A stretch of DNA of 64,000 nucleotides from CAIZWU01 sp942492905 (GCA_942492905.1 OW818657.1:868001-932000); one strand, 5' to 3'; shown: positions 50,793 to 60,039, numbered from the stretch's first letter. Numbers and translations: made by a program. Notes: generated by a model from the sequence alone, not told the origin.

Positions 50793-51560
50793 ATGATCCT
50801 CCCTTCCGACTCCGACCTCCCCCCCGACCGGAACGATGGCGATGAGCCTTCGGAGGAACCGGATGATGCCATCAATTGGTGGGAGGCAGGAGACGATGAC
50901 GAACAGGACCCCGATCTTGCCGGTCTCCCCGACGAATTGGATGCGGTCCCGGATGACCTCGACGATCCCAACGCCCCGCAGCTCCAATCTGTCGCCGGTC
51001 CCGGGTGGCGGAATGATCTCTACAAAGACCTCATCGAAAGCCTCCGCGACCTCGAAGCCATCGAAGATCCCGACGACGAATTTTCCCCACCGGAGCCACC
51101 CGATCTCTACACCTTTTTCGGCGAACTGGCAGCACTCCGCCAGGAATTCCGCCACGATGGGCAACGGACCCAGGAAGCCCTCACCAAACTGGCGAAATTT
51201 ATCCCTGACGCCCCCGTTTCCCCGGCGCCCCCGCGCCGGTCGGGCAAATCCGGAACAGGCCCTGCCGCGGAAGCCTGGCCTCTGGAAACTTGCCTCGCCC
51301 TCCTCAGCACCTGGGACCTTCTCCCGCAGGCGACGGCCGCGGCTGCCTTCGAATCCTCCCTGCAACCTCTCCTCCAGGCCGCCGGCCTCACCCGGATTCC
51401 GACCGCCGGCAAACCATTTGACCCGGCCACCATGACTCTCGCAGGTAAGGAGCCCGCTCCGAAAAAATCTCCTGCCGGGGCCGTGCTCCGGGAAATTTCG
51501 GCCGGCTTTCTCCGGGCCGGAGTGCTCCTCCGGCCCGCCAGCGTCATCGTCTCGGCCTAG
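50793..51560 (+). CDS. Divergent GrpE-like protein with acidic N-terminus
   Basis: 255 residues. Residues 1-85 are strongly acidic ('DDDEQDPDLAGLPDELDAVP') and probably disordered. Residues about 100-140 form a helix ('TFFGELAALRQEFRHDGQRT') as in the GrpE coiled coil. The C-terminal region has the GrpE head pattern: 'SLQPLLQAAGLTRIPTAGKP', FDPATM, then 'AGAVLREISAGFLRAGVLLR' and a final 'PASVIVSA', matching GrpE's FDPxxH...G.V....GY...LLRPA.V.V. GrpE is the nucleotide-exchange factor for Hsp70/DnaK. The usual dnaK and hrcA neighbours are absent, so this may be a second, specialised copy. Confidence 0.7.
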   Translation: MILPSDSDLPPDRNDGDEPSEEPDDAINWWEAGDDDEQDPDLAGLPDELDAVPDDLDDPNAPQLQSVAGPGWRNDLYKDLIESLRDLEAIEDPDDEFSPPEPPDLYTFFGELAALRQEFRHDGQRTQEALTKLAKFIPDAPVSPAPPRRSGKSGTGPAAEAWPLETCLALLSTWDLLPQATAAAAFESSLQPLLQAAGLTRIPTAGKPFDPATMTLAGKEPAPKKSPAGAVLREISAGFLRAGVLLRPASVIVSA

Positions 51561-51568
51561 CGTTTCCC

Positions 51569-51874
51569 ATGAACATTCATTGCCCCTTCTGCCGCAAGAA
51601 AGTGCCGCCCGGCAATGCCCGGCGCTGCCGTCATTGCGGGTGTGAAGTCGCCATGCTCCGCCAGATCACCTCCGCCGCCCGCGATTCCCTGCAGCTGGCG
51701 CTGGAAGCCCTGCGCGAGGGCCGGGACCGAGATGCCCACGAATTTGCGTATGAAGCCTGGGGCCTGCGCCACAGCCGCGAAGCCGCCGCGGTCGGCCTGC
51801 TCTCGGCGATCGGTTTAAGCGATCCGATAGAAATCCCCCGCTGGATCCGCCGCCGCCGCGCCGTGGTGATTTAA
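51569..51874 (+). CDS. Small zinc-ribbon protein
   Basis: 101 residues, eight bases after the GrpE-like gene. The N-terminus holds a zinc ribbon, 'HCPFCRKKVPPGNARRCRHC' (CPFC ... CRHC), the rest is two to three helices ('DSLQLALEALREGRDRDAHE', 'EAWGLRHSREAAAVGLLSA'). The close spacing suggests co-expression with the GrpE-like gene. DnaJ-type zinc fingers have four CxxC motifs, so this is not a DnaJ; the function is unknown. Confidence 0.7.
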   Translation: MNIHCPFCRKKVPPGNARRCRHCGCEVAMLRQITSAARDSLQLALEALREGRDRDAHEFAYEAWGLRHSREAAAVGLLSAIGLSDPIEIPRWIRRRRAVVI

Positions 51875-51954
51875 GGGCGGGCGCGCGACTTGCACGATCC
51901 GATGAAACCGTGGAAGTATCGATAGCAAATTACGGGGCAGGGGTGCCCGGTTTA

Positions 51955-52947
51955 TTACTGAACTAACTTCAGCTTTCCGGGGGCAGCTGGAACCGCTGGT
52001 TTGGCGGCCGGTTTCGGATCGCCAGGGTAGGGCGGGTTGGTCCAGGCGCCAGGGGCGACTTCCTTGATATTGGCAGGGGTGTCGGCCTGGGCGAGACCCA
52101 TGGCCCAGGCGAGGCCGCCGGTCAGGACGTCCTGAAAGAGGGGATTGGTCCAGACATCCTCACGATGGCCCATGCTCGTGTAAAAGACCCGGCCCTTGCC
52201 TTCATTCCGGGTCCAGGTGGAGGGATAGGCGGGACGTTGATAGTCGATGCCCTGCATGGCGGGCGCGTCCTGGAGCAGGAGGACGTGCACATCCTCCCGG
52301 AAATCCTTCAGGGAATACCATTCCTCATGCAGATCAAAGCTGGACCCCAGTTTTTCCATGCCGGGGAATTTCGGATTGATCACCGTATTCTTCGCCATCT
52401 GCTGGGCACCGTGTTTGATGAACTCCGCCCCCACCAGGCGGACATAGCTGTCCGCTCCGGCTCCGTGGTTCAAGTAGCGGTCCGGCCCCTTTTTGGATTC
52501 GTTGGCGGTGTGGAAGGTATCGGTGGCGGAGTGGGTGCCCGCGAAGGCCCCGCCGTTCTTCACATAATCCAGCAGCGCCTGTTTGCCGGCGGCGGACATC
52601 GGCGGTTGTTTGTCAGTGCCTTCGCTGGTGAGGTCGCCGGTGGTGTAAAAGAGCACCGCATCAAATCCCTTGACGTATTCCGGGCTGAAGAGCGAGCCAT
52701 CCTTGGAAAAGGTAAACTCCCAGCCGTTTTTAGTCCCCAGTTCCAGCAGTTGTTTTTCGGCCCACGAGGGCTGGCCGTTCTTCCACGAAATCACCGAGTG
52801 CTCGAATCCGCTGGATTTGGAAAAGAAGAGGATTTTCTTTTTCGCGGCCGCCACCTTGGCATCGGCCGCCGTGGTGGGGGAGAGGGGGACGAGGAAAACA
52901 GCGGACGCCCCAAGGGCGAGAACCGGGCAGAGCAGGCGGAGTGTCAT
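51955..52947 (-). CDS. Exported ThuA-domain protein
   Basis: 330 residues from the ATG at 52947 with signal peptide MTLRLLCPVLALGASAVFLV. The ThuA/trehalose-utilisation fold (flavodoxin- and glutamine-amidotransferase-like) is seen in 'ILFFSKSSGFEHSVISWKNG', 'GFDAVLFYTTGDLTSEG', 'YVKNGGAFAGTHSATDTFHT' and 'GRVFYTSMGHREDVWTNPLF'. Members are linked to sugar metabolism in Planctomycetes and Verrucomicrobia, where exported ThuA proteins are numerous. The Pro/Ala/Lys-rich tail ends in KLKLVQ. It is divergent from the sulfatase gene. Confidence 0.88.
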   Translation of the reverse strand: MTLRLLCPVLALGASAVFLVPLSPTTAADAKVAAAKKKILFFSKSSGFEHSVISWKNGQPSWAEKQLLELGTKNGWEFTFSKDGSLFSPEYVKGFDAVLFYTTGDLTSEGTDKQPPMSAAGKQALLDYVKNGGAFAGTHSATDTFHTANESKKGPDRYLNHGAGADSYVRLVGAEFIKHGAQQMAKNTVINPKFPGMEKLGSSFDLHEEWYSLKDFREDVHVLLLQDAPAMQGIDYQRPAYPSTWTRNEGKGRVFYTSMGHREDVWTNPLFQDVLTGGLAWAMGLAQADTPANIKEVAPGAWTNPPYPGDPKPAAKPAVPAAPGKLKLVQ

Positions 52948-53215
52948 GGGCCGCTTTTTATACGAGCCGGGGGAGCCCACAAGGATTAGTTTCTACGGAC
53001 TCCCGGAAGTCCCGGTCCGGGGAGCCCCGGACCGGGCCCCAGGGCAGGGCTGGTTCTGCGGAGGGTGGATGATCCTGCCGGCCAGACGCCGGGTTTTGGC
53101 GGGCCACCCAGCGCAGTGCCAGCAACCGCCCGGAAAAACTCCCCGCTGGTCTGCGTATCGTGTCCAGCTATGCATGGGAAGACTGGATCCCGGGCGGCCC
53201 CACCATTTCTCTCCG

Positions 53216-54670
53216 ATGAAACTCTCCGCCCTGCTGCTCACGCTCCTCTGCCTCGCTCTGCCACAGACCCTGGTGGCAGCGGCCGGGTCCAAGCCCAACT
53301 TCATCTTCATCAACATTGACGATCTGGGATATGCCGATATCGGGCCGTTTGGGTCCACCTTGAACCGGACACCCCACCTCGACCGGATGGCCCGGGAGGG
53401 GCGCAAGCTGACCTCGTTTTATGCGGCGCCGGTGTGTTCCCCCTCCCGGGCGTCCCTGATGACCGGTTGTTATCCCAAACGCGCGCTGCCGATTCCCCAT
53501 GTCCTGTTCCCGGGGGATGCGGTGGGCCTGGCTCCCGCCGAAATCACGGTGGCGGAGGTGCTGAAGGCTGCCGGTTATGCCACCGGTATTGTGGGAAAAT
53601 GGCACCTCGGCGATCAGCCGGCGTTCCTGCCCAACCAACAGGGGTTCGATCTGCATTTTGGGCTGCCCTACTCCAATGACATGGGCCCGGCCGGGGATGG
53701 GGTGAAAAGCGATTTGGGCAAACCTCTGCCAGCCGCGAAAGGCAAAGGCCAGCCTCCGCTGCCCTTGTTGCGCAACGGCAAGGTGGTGAAGCGGGTGCTG
53801 CCTGACGACCAGCAATCCCTCGTCGAAATCTACACGGAGGAAGCCATACAATTCATCAAGGGGCATAAGGACGGGCCGTTTTTCCTCTACCTTCCCCACA
53901 ACGCTGTTCATTTCCCGATCTACCCTGGCAAACAATGGGCCGGCAAATCCCCTCATGGGTTGTATTCGGATTGGGTGGAGGAAGTGGACTGGAGTGTCGG
54001 ACGCCTCCTCGACGCGGTCCGGGACCGGGGCCTCGCTGAAAAGACTCTCGTGATCTTCACGAGCGACAATGGCGGCACGCCGCGTGCCGTGAATGCCCCG
54101 CTGCGCGGGAATAAAGGGTCCACCTGGGAAGGCGGGGTGCGCGTGCCCACCATCGCCTGGTGGCCGGGCCAAATCCCCGCCGGCACCACCAGCGATGCCA
54201 TCTGCGGCATGTTTGATATCCTCCCCACCTTCGCCGCCCTTGCCGGGGGCAAGGTTCCTGACGACCGCAGGATCGATGGCATCAATATCGCGGCGCATCT
54301 GACCGGAGCCGCCGGGTCGCAACCTGCCCACGAAGTCTTTTATTATTACCGTGGGCTCGAACTGGAAGCCGTCCGCGACCTCGAATGGAAACTGGTGCTG
54401 CCCTCTGCCAGTCCGGGTGCCGGGCTGAAACCAGGCAAGGCTGCCCCAGCCGCGGCGAAACCAAGCACCACCCCGCTGCTCTTTCATCTCAAAACCGACC
54501 CGGGGGAAGCCACCAATGTCGCGGCGGGCAATCCCGAAATCGTCGCCAGGCTGGAACAGCGGATCGCGGACATGAAAGGCGATCTCGGCACCAGTGGCCC
54601 GGCCCCCGGATCCCGTGCCCTCGGCAAGGTGGAAAACCCCCAGCCGTTGATCGTTCCGGACGCCCCCTGA
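53216..54670 (+). CDS. Exported type I sulfatase
   Basis: 484 residues from the ATG at 53216, with signal peptide MKLSALLLTLLCLALPQTLV. The metal-binding 'NFIFINIDDLGYADIG' and the modification motif C-S-P-S-R ('APVCSPSRASLMTGCYP') are intact; the Cys becomes formylglycine through an FGE or anSME enzyme not present here. 'GIVGKWHLGD' and 'IFTSDNGGTPRAVN' complete the active site. Such sulfatases desulfate algal or animal polysaccharides. It precedes the PSCyt1/DUF1549 gene by a short gap, the standard arrangement in Planctomycetes and Verrucomicrobia. Confidence 0.93.
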   Translation: MKLSALLLTLLCLALPQTLVAAAGSKPNFIFINIDDLGYADIGPFGSTLNRTPHLDRMAREGRKLTSFYAAPVCSPSRASLMTGCYPKRALPIPHVLFPGDAVGLAPAEITVAEVLKAAGYATGIVGKWHLGDQPAFLPNQQGFDLHFGLPYSNDMGPAGDGVKSDLGKPLPAAKGKGQPPLPLLRNGKVVKRVLPDDQQSLVEIYTEEAIQFIKGHKDGPFFLYLPHNAVHFPIYPGKQWAGKSPHGLYSDWVEEVDWSVGRLLDAVRDRGLAEKTLVIFTSDNGGTPRAVNAPLRGNKGSTWEGGVRVPTIAWWPGQIPAGTTSDAICGMFDILPTFAALAGGKVPDDRRIDGINIAAHLTGAAGSQPAHEVFYYYRGLELEAVRDLEWKLVLPSASPGAGLKPGKAAPAAAKPSTTPLLFHLKTDPGEATNVAAGNPEIVARLEQRIADMKGDLGTSGPAPGSRALGKVENPQPLIVPDAP

Positions 54671-54689
54671 CCCCCTCGTGGCCAAACCA

Positions 54690-57653
54690 ATGAAATCCCC
54701 CCGGCAAATCTCCATGGCGACCGCTGCATGGATTGCCGTGCTCCAGTTGCCGCTGCCCATGGCCGGAGCGGCATCCCCCTTTGAAGACACCATCCGGCCC
54801 ATTCTGGAGAAAAACTGCTTCTCCTGCCATGGCCCGGAGAAACAGAAGAGCGGCTACCGGCTGGACGTGAAATCCATCGCTCTCACCGGTGGCGAAGGCC
54901 ATGCGCCCAATATCGTCCCCGGAGATGCCGCCGCGAGTCCTTTGATGAAATTCATCTCCGGCGCGGACAAGGACCTGATCATGCCGCCGAAGGGCCCGCC
55001 GCTGTCACCGGCGGAAATCGAAGCGGTCCAGAGATGGATTGAGGACGGGGCCCCTTGGCCGGACTCGGCGAGCGCTCCGGTCAGCGATCCGCTGGACTGG
55101 TGGTCGCTGAAGTCGATTACAAAACCCACTCCACCCACGGCGGCAGCGCACCCGATCGATGCTTTTATCCACGCGAAGCTTACTGAAAACGGCCTCGCGC
55201 CGTCTCCTGAAGCGGACGCCCGGACCCTGTGCCGCCGCCTGTATTTTGATCTCACCGGCCTGCCTCCCTCCCCGGAGGAGATCGGGGATTTTGCCGCCGA
55301 CCCTTCCCCGGAAGCCTACGCACGGCTGGTGGACCGGCTGCTGGCCTCGCCCCGCTACGGGGAGCGCTGGTCCCGCCATTGGCTGGATGTGGTGCATTAC
55401 GGCGACACGCATGGTTATGACAAGGACAAGATCCGGCCTAACGCCTGGCCTTACCGCGATTATGTGATCCGGGCGTTGAACGCCGATAAGCCCTATGCCC
55501 GGTTTGTGCAGGAACAGATCGCCGGGGATATCCTGTTTCCGGATTCCCCTGACGGGATTGAGGCGCTGGGTTTCATCTCCGCCGGCCCATGGGATTTCAT
55601 TGGACATGCCGAGGTGCCGGAGACCAAAACGGACGGCAAAATTGCCCGCCATCTGGACCGCGATGACATGGTGGCGAACACCTTGGGCACCTTTGCCAGT
55701 CAAACGGTGCATTGCGCCCAGTGCCACAACCATAAATTCGATCCGATTCCTCAGGAGGATTATTACAGCCTGCAGGCGGTGTTCTCTGCGCTGGACCGGA
55801 CCGAGCGGAAATACTACCGGGACGGCGCCGTTAACGCCCGTTATCAAAACCTCCTGCGGCAGCAGAAACAGGAACTGGGCGCCCTCGCCGCCTTGGACGC
55901 AAGCCTGCGCGCGAAGGCGGGGGGAGCCCTTGCAGCCTTGGAGGCGCCTGACAAACCGGGTGCTGCCGCGGCGGCCCATGGTTACCACAGCGCCATTGCG
56001 GCCACTCCGGACGAAGCCAAATGGGTGCAGGTCGATCTCGGACAACCGGTCAGGATCGGAAGGGTCTCCCTGTTGCCCTGCCAGGACGATTTCAACGGCA
56101 TCGGGGCCGGCTTCGGATTCCCGGTGCGCTTCCGCATCGAGGCCAGTGACGATCCGGAGTTCCGGGCGGGAGTGCAACTACTTCCGCAACATCATGAACT
56201 GACCGGCAATGCCGACTTCAAAAATCCCGGGCTCACCCGGTTCGACACGGATGGCGGAAAGGAAGGGGCCGGCATCGCCGGCCGGTATGTCAGGGTAACG
56301 GCAACGAAACTCGCCCCGCGGCAGGGTGATTTCATCTTCGCTCTGGCGGAATTGCAGGTCTTCGACTCCGCCGGAAAAAATGCCGCGCATGGGCGGCCCG
56401 TGACCGCACTTGATTCCATCGAAGCTCCCCCCCGCTGGCAAAAAACAAACCTGACGGATGGTCTCGCGCCCCTGGACCCCGCCGCGCTCCAGCGGGAACG
56501 CGAGGCCTTGCTGCTGAGTGTCGCGGATGAGGCCGCCAGGGCGCAGCGGTTGGCCTTGGTGGACCGCACCGGGAGTCTCGCGGCAGAATTGAAAAGCCTG
56601 CCTTCACCTGATTCGGTGTATGCCGGCGGCATCCATCAGGGGACGGATGCCTTCAAGGGCACCGGCGCCAACGGTGGCCAACCGCGTCCGGTTTTCCTGT
56701 TGGCGCGCGGGCAGGTTACGCATCCGGGCCGGGAAGTCAGGGCCGGCGCGCTATCCGCCCTCACCTTTGCCCCGGCCCGCTTCCCCCTGCCTCCGGATGC
56801 CCCGGAAGGAGCCCGCCGCGCGGCCCTGGCTCATTGGCTTACGGATCCGCAGAACCCCCTGGTCTGGCGCAGCATCGTCAACCGTGTCTGGCAATATCAT
56901 TTTGGCCGGGGCCTCGTGACTTCACCTGGTGATTTCGGCCGCAATGGCGCGCTGCCCTCACATCCTGGCCTGCTCGACTGGCTGGCCGCGGAATTCCGCG
57001 ATGGAGGCGGCTCCTTGAAAACCCTGCACCGGCAGATTGTCACCAGCGCGACCTACCGGCAAGCGGCCAGGGGAAATGCGGCAGCTGAAAAAATCGATTC
57101 CGGCAACACGCTCCTGTGGCGGCAGAACCGCCGGAAGCTTGAAGCCGAGGCGGTGCGTGACGCCGTGCTGGCGGTGAGTGGAAAACTCGACCTGACGATG
57201 GGTGGGCCCGGCTGGCAGGATTTCGTGATCGAGCGGCCCGAGCACTCGCCACACTATCAATACGGTCTGGCCGACCCCGGAGACCCGAAGACGTGGCGGC
57301 GTTCCATCTACCGCTGCATCGTGCGCTCGCAAACCCAGCCGTGGATGACATCGCTGGATTGTGCCGATCCCTCCATGCGGGTGGATCAACGCAACGAAAG
57401 CCTCTCGCCGCTGCAGGCCCTCGCGCTGTTGAACAACGGCTTCATCCTCACCCAGTCACAGCACTTTGCGGCGCGCGTGCAGCAGGAGCGGCCCGGGCTC
57501 CCTGACCAGGTCAGCCGGGCGCACGAACTCGCCCTGGGCCGCACCCCGGATGCCCGGGCTCTGGACCCGCTGGTCGATTTCGCCAGGGCCCATGGGCTGC
57601 CCGCTTTGTGCCGGGTGTTGTTCAATCTGAACGAATTCACCTTCACCGACTGA
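54690..57653 (+). CDS. PSCyt1/DUF1549/DUF1553 exported c-type cytochrome-like protein
   Basis: 987 residues from the ATG at 54690 (a GTG at 54678 is in frame). A signal peptide (ATAAWIAVLQLPLPMAGA) precedes a CxxCH haem motif ('ILEKNCFSCHGPEKQKSGYR'), then DUF1549 ('SPRYGERWSRHWLDVVHYGD') with a second C-A-Q-C-H ('HCAQCHNHKFDPIPQEDYYS'). A discoidin-like segment (about residues 430-580) is inserted before DUF1553 ('NPLVWRSIVNRVWQYHFGRG', 'QRNESLSPLQALALLNNGFI'). Family members are periplasmic and of unresolved function, but nearly always paired with DUF1501 and sulfatases. Confidence 0.92.
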   Translation: MKSPRQISMATAAWIAVLQLPLPMAGAASPFEDTIRPILEKNCFSCHGPEKQKSGYRLDVKSIALTGGEGHAPNIVPGDAAASPLMKFISGADKDLIMPPKGPPLSPAEIEAVQRWIEDGAPWPDSASAPVSDPLDWWSLKSITKPTPPTAAAHPIDAFIHAKLTENGLAPSPEADARTLCRRLYFDLTGLPPSPEEIGDFAADPSPEAYARLVDRLLASPRYGERWSRHWLDVVHYGDTHGYDKDKIRPNAWPYRDYVIRALNADKPYARFVQEQIAGDILFPDSPDGIEALGFISAGPWDFIGHAEVPETKTDGKIARHLDRDDMVANTLGTFASQTVHCAQCHNHKFDPIPQEDYYSLQAVFSALDRTERKYYRDGAVNARYQNLLRQQKQELGALAALDASLRAKAGGALAALEAPDKPGAAAAAHGYHSAIAATPDEAKWVQVDLGQPVRIGRVSLLPCQDDFNGIGAGFGFPVRFRIEASDDPEFRAGVQLLPQHHELTGNADFKNPGLTRFDTDGGKEGAGIAGRYVRVTATKLAPRQGDFIFALAELQVFDSAGKNAAHGRPVTALDSIEAPPRWQKTNLTDGLAPLDPAALQREREALLLSVADEAARAQRLALVDRTGSLAAELKSLPSPDSVYAGGIHQGTDAFKGTGANGGQPRPVFLLARGQVTHPGREVRAGALSALTFAPARFPLPPDAPEGARRAALAHWLTDPQNPLVWRSIVNRVWQYHFGRGLVTSPGDFGRNGALPSHPGLLDWLAAEFRDGGGSLKTLHRQIVTSATYRQAARGNAAAEKIDSGNTLLWRQNRRKLEAEAVRDAVLAVSGKLDLTMGGPGWQDFVIERPEHSPHYQYGLADPGDPKTWRRSIYRCIVRSQTQPWMTSLDCADPSMRVDQRNESLSPLQALALLNNGFILTQSQHFAARVQQERPGLPDQVSRAHELALGRTPDARALDPLVDFARAHGLPALCRVLFNLNEFTFTD

Positions 57654-57656
57654 CCC

Positions 57657-59153
57657 ATGGCTCACGATTCTCCCTTCCATCGGCAGCGTGCTCCGAGCCA
57701 AGTCACGCGCCGCGAGTTTCTCTGGCAATCCGGCGGCGGGCTGGGAGGCCTCGCTCTCGCGGCCATGCTGGGGCAGGACCAGGTGCGGGCGGACGATAGG
57801 CCTTCATCTGGCCAGTTGCATCACCCTGCCAAGGCCTGGCGGGTGGTGCAGTTCTTCATGGCCGGAGCGGCGAGCCACTTGGACCTCTTTGATTTCAAAC
57901 CCGAACTGATCAAACGCCACGGTCAGCCCAGCGATTTCGGGGAGCCGGTGGAAGCCTTCCAGGATGGACTGGGTCCTTGGCTCCGGCCGCTCTGGGATTT
58001 CAAGCCTTACGGACAGTCGGGGAAAATGCTGAGCGACATCGTGGCTCCGCTGGGGGACGTGGTGGACGATCTCGCCTTTGTCCATAACATGGTGGGGAAA
58101 TCCGGCGTCCACAGTGCGGCCACCCTGCTGCAGACCACCGGGTTTCAATTGCCCGGATTTCCCGGGGCAGGCTGCTGGGCGGGTTATGGGCTGGGCTCCA
58201 TGAACGACAATCTACCCACCTTTGTGGTGCTGCCGGACCACCGGGGATTTGCCTCCAATGGCGTGAAGAATTGGGACGCTGCTTTCCTGCCCTCACAACA
58301 TAGCGGCACCATCATCCGGCCCGGCACGGAGACGCCCATCGCGGACCTTTTTCCGCATCCCGCCGGGGAATTCGTCACCCCAGCCAGCGAGACGGCAGCG
58401 CAGGAACTCATGGCCGCCATGAACCGGGACCACGCAGCGGCCCGCAGCGGCGACCCGCGGCTCGACGCCCGAATCCGCAGTTATGAGCTGGCCGCCCGGA
58501 TGCAGCTGGCTGCGCCCGGAGCGCTGGATCTCAAGGCCGAGCCGGACCATGTGATGAAACTCTACGGGCTCGACCGCGGCCCGCAGGCGTGGCCGAAGGA
58601 GATCAATGCGGAAGAGGAGGCCTATCATTTCTCTTCGAAATGCCTCACCGCCCGCCGCCTGCTGGAGCGGGGCGTCCGTTTTGTGCAGGTGTGGAGCGGG
58701 AACGATAACAGTTTCCCGAGGCGCAACTGGGACTCGCATGAGGACGTCCAACGCGACCATGGCCCGCTCGCCCACGGCATGGCCTGCGGCATCGCCGCCT
58801 TTATCAAGGATCTCAAGCAGCGTGGACTGTTTGACGATACCCTGATCCTCTGGACCACCGAGTTTGGCCGCATGCCTTCGTCGCAAGGAGGCAAAGGCCG
58901 GGACCACAATCCCTATGTGTTCACCAACTGGCTGGGCGGCGGCGGCATCAAAGGCGGCATCACCCACGGCGAAAGTGACCATTGGGGTTACAAACCGCTC
59001 GACCGTGCCCATCCCACCCTGGTTCATGACATCCATGCCACCCTGCTGCATCAACTTGGTCTGGATCACACCCGGCTTACTTTCCGCCACAATGGGGTCG
59101 ACCGCCGCCTGACGGATGTGCATGGCCATGTCATCAACCCACTGATTGCCTAG
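57657..59153 (+). CDS. DUF1501 protein with Tat signal
   Basis: 498 residues, three bases after the PSCyt1 gene. The N-terminus has a twin-arginine signal ('QVTRREFLWQSGGGLGGLAL'), so the protein should be exported folded. The DUF1501 fold (sulfatase/alkaline-phosphatase-like) is visible in 'FMAGAASHLDLFDFKPELIK', 'NRDHAAARSGDPRLDARIRS', 'LWTTEFGRMPSSQGGKGRDH' and 'SDHWGYKPLDRAHPTLVHDI'. The gene pair with DUF1549/DUF1553 is a hallmark of Planctomycetes and Verrucomicrobia; the substrate is unknown. Confidence 0.93.
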   Translation: MAHDSPFHRQRAPSQVTRREFLWQSGGGLGGLALAAMLGQDQVRADDRPSSGQLHHPAKAWRVVQFFMAGAASHLDLFDFKPELIKRHGQPSDFGEPVEAFQDGLGPWLRPLWDFKPYGQSGKMLSDIVAPLGDVVDDLAFVHNMVGKSGVHSAATLLQTTGFQLPGFPGAGCWAGYGLGSMNDNLPTFVVLPDHRGFASNGVKNWDAAFLPSQHSGTIIRPGTETPIADLFPHPAGEFVTPASETAAQELMAAMNRDHAAARSGDPRLDARIRSYELAARMQLAAPGALDLKAEPDHVMKLYGLDRGPQAWPKEINAEEEAYHFSSKCLTARRLLERGVRFVQVWSGNDNSFPRRNWDSHEDVQRDHGPLAHGMACGIAAFIKDLKQRGLFDDTLILWTTEFGRMPSSQGGKGRDHNPYVFTNWLGGGGIKGGITHGESDHWGYKPLDRAHPTLVHDIHATLLHQLGLDHTRLTFRHNGVDRRLTDVHGHVINPLIA

Positions 59154-59221
59154 CGCAGGATGATTCCGCCGCCTCCTTTCAATCCTGTTTTAAAAAAGAG
59201 ATAGTTAAACGCGCGGGGGAG

Positions 59222-59275
59222 TAACTGCTTCAAGCTGCAAGAGAAAGTGTATGAAAAATTTAACTGCTTTAAGCT
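59222..59275 (+). repeat. 15-base direct repeat upstream of the outer-membrane protein gene
   Basis: TAACTGCTTCAAGCT (59222-59236) and TAACTGCTTTAAGCT (59261-59275), one mismatch, start to start 39 bases. They lie in an AT-rich 217-base gap, 95 bases before the ATG. The spacing is near four helical turns, as expected of tandem operators. Confidence 0.7.
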
Positions 59276-59370
59276 TGAATAATTAAGATTTCTCAAATAT
59301 CGCCTATTTGCTGCTTGGACCACTTGTGGTTGCAGGGAGCGATCCAATAAACACAACCCATCCAGACAAC

Positions 59371-60003
59371 ATGAACAAAATTGCCACTACGATCGCGAGT
59401 CTTTCCTTTGCTGGTTTTGCGGTAGCCGGTGTGTCGCCAGCTCCTGCTCCAGTCCTTCCGCCTCCGGTGGTCCAGGAAACCACCCTGAGCTACAGCAACT
59501 TCGAAGTGGACTGGCTCCACACCGAATTCGACAATGATGTCTTCAACCTCGACGGCGGCGATGGCGTGGGTGCCCGCTGGCTCCAATCCATCACCGAAGG
59601 ATTCTACCTCTCCCTCGGGGGCGGTTGGCAGCCCGTCGACGGAAACAACGGCGGTACCGTTGACATCTGGAGCGCCAGCGCAGGCTTGGGTGCCTATTAC
59701 CCGATCACCAACAACATCCACCTTGTGGGTGAAGTGGGGGCTCTGTTCTACGGCTACGACAACGGCCCGCTTGGCTTGGATGACAACGATGCCAGCGCTT
59801 ATGCCCGTCCCTACGTCCGCGCCCAATGGGGTGCCTTGGAACTCCAAGTGGGTGCCACTTGGGCAAACATCGACGTGACCAACGAGTGGGCCGGCTTTGC
59901 CCGCCTCTACTTCGCGGTCGCCCAGAACTGGGATCTCGCAGCCGGGGTCAGCGCCGGTGAAAATGAAACCACCGTCAATGCCGGTCTGCGTTTCCGCTAC
60001 TAA
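59371..60003 (+). CDS. Outer-membrane beta-barrel protein
   Basis: 210 residues from the ATG at 59371, after the signal peptide (MNKIATTIASLSFAGFAVAG). Eight alternating hydrophobic strands fit a small barrel: 'FYLSLGGGWQP', 'VDIWSASAGLGAYYPIT', 'IHLVGEVGALFYGYD', 'LELQVGATWANIDV', 'WAGFARLYFAVAQNWDLAAG' and 'TVNAGLRFRY', the last ending in an aromatic as outer-membrane proteins do. Pro-rich residues follow the signal ('SPAPAPVLPPPV'). Related to OmpW/outer-membrane protein-like families by pattern only; function unknown. The long AT-rich leader with direct repeats suggests regulation. Confidence 0.75.
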   Translation: MNKIATTIASLSFAGFAVAGVSPAPAPVLPPPVVQETTLSYSNFEVDWLHTEFDNDVFNLDGGDGVGARWLQSITEGFYLSLGGGWQPVDGNNGGTVDIWSASAGLGAYYPITNNIHLVGEVGALFYGYDNGPLGLDDNDASAYARPYVRAQWGALELQVGATWANIDVTNEWAGFARLYFAVAQNWDLAAGVSAGENETTVNAGLRFRY

Positions 60004-60039
60004 GGTTTATTTCTGCTCTGCAGAATAATCGATTACCGG

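Noticed and set aside
52670..53215. N-terminal extension of the sulfatase frame
   Set aside because: Overlaps the start of the divergent ThuA gene; the signal peptide begins at 53216.
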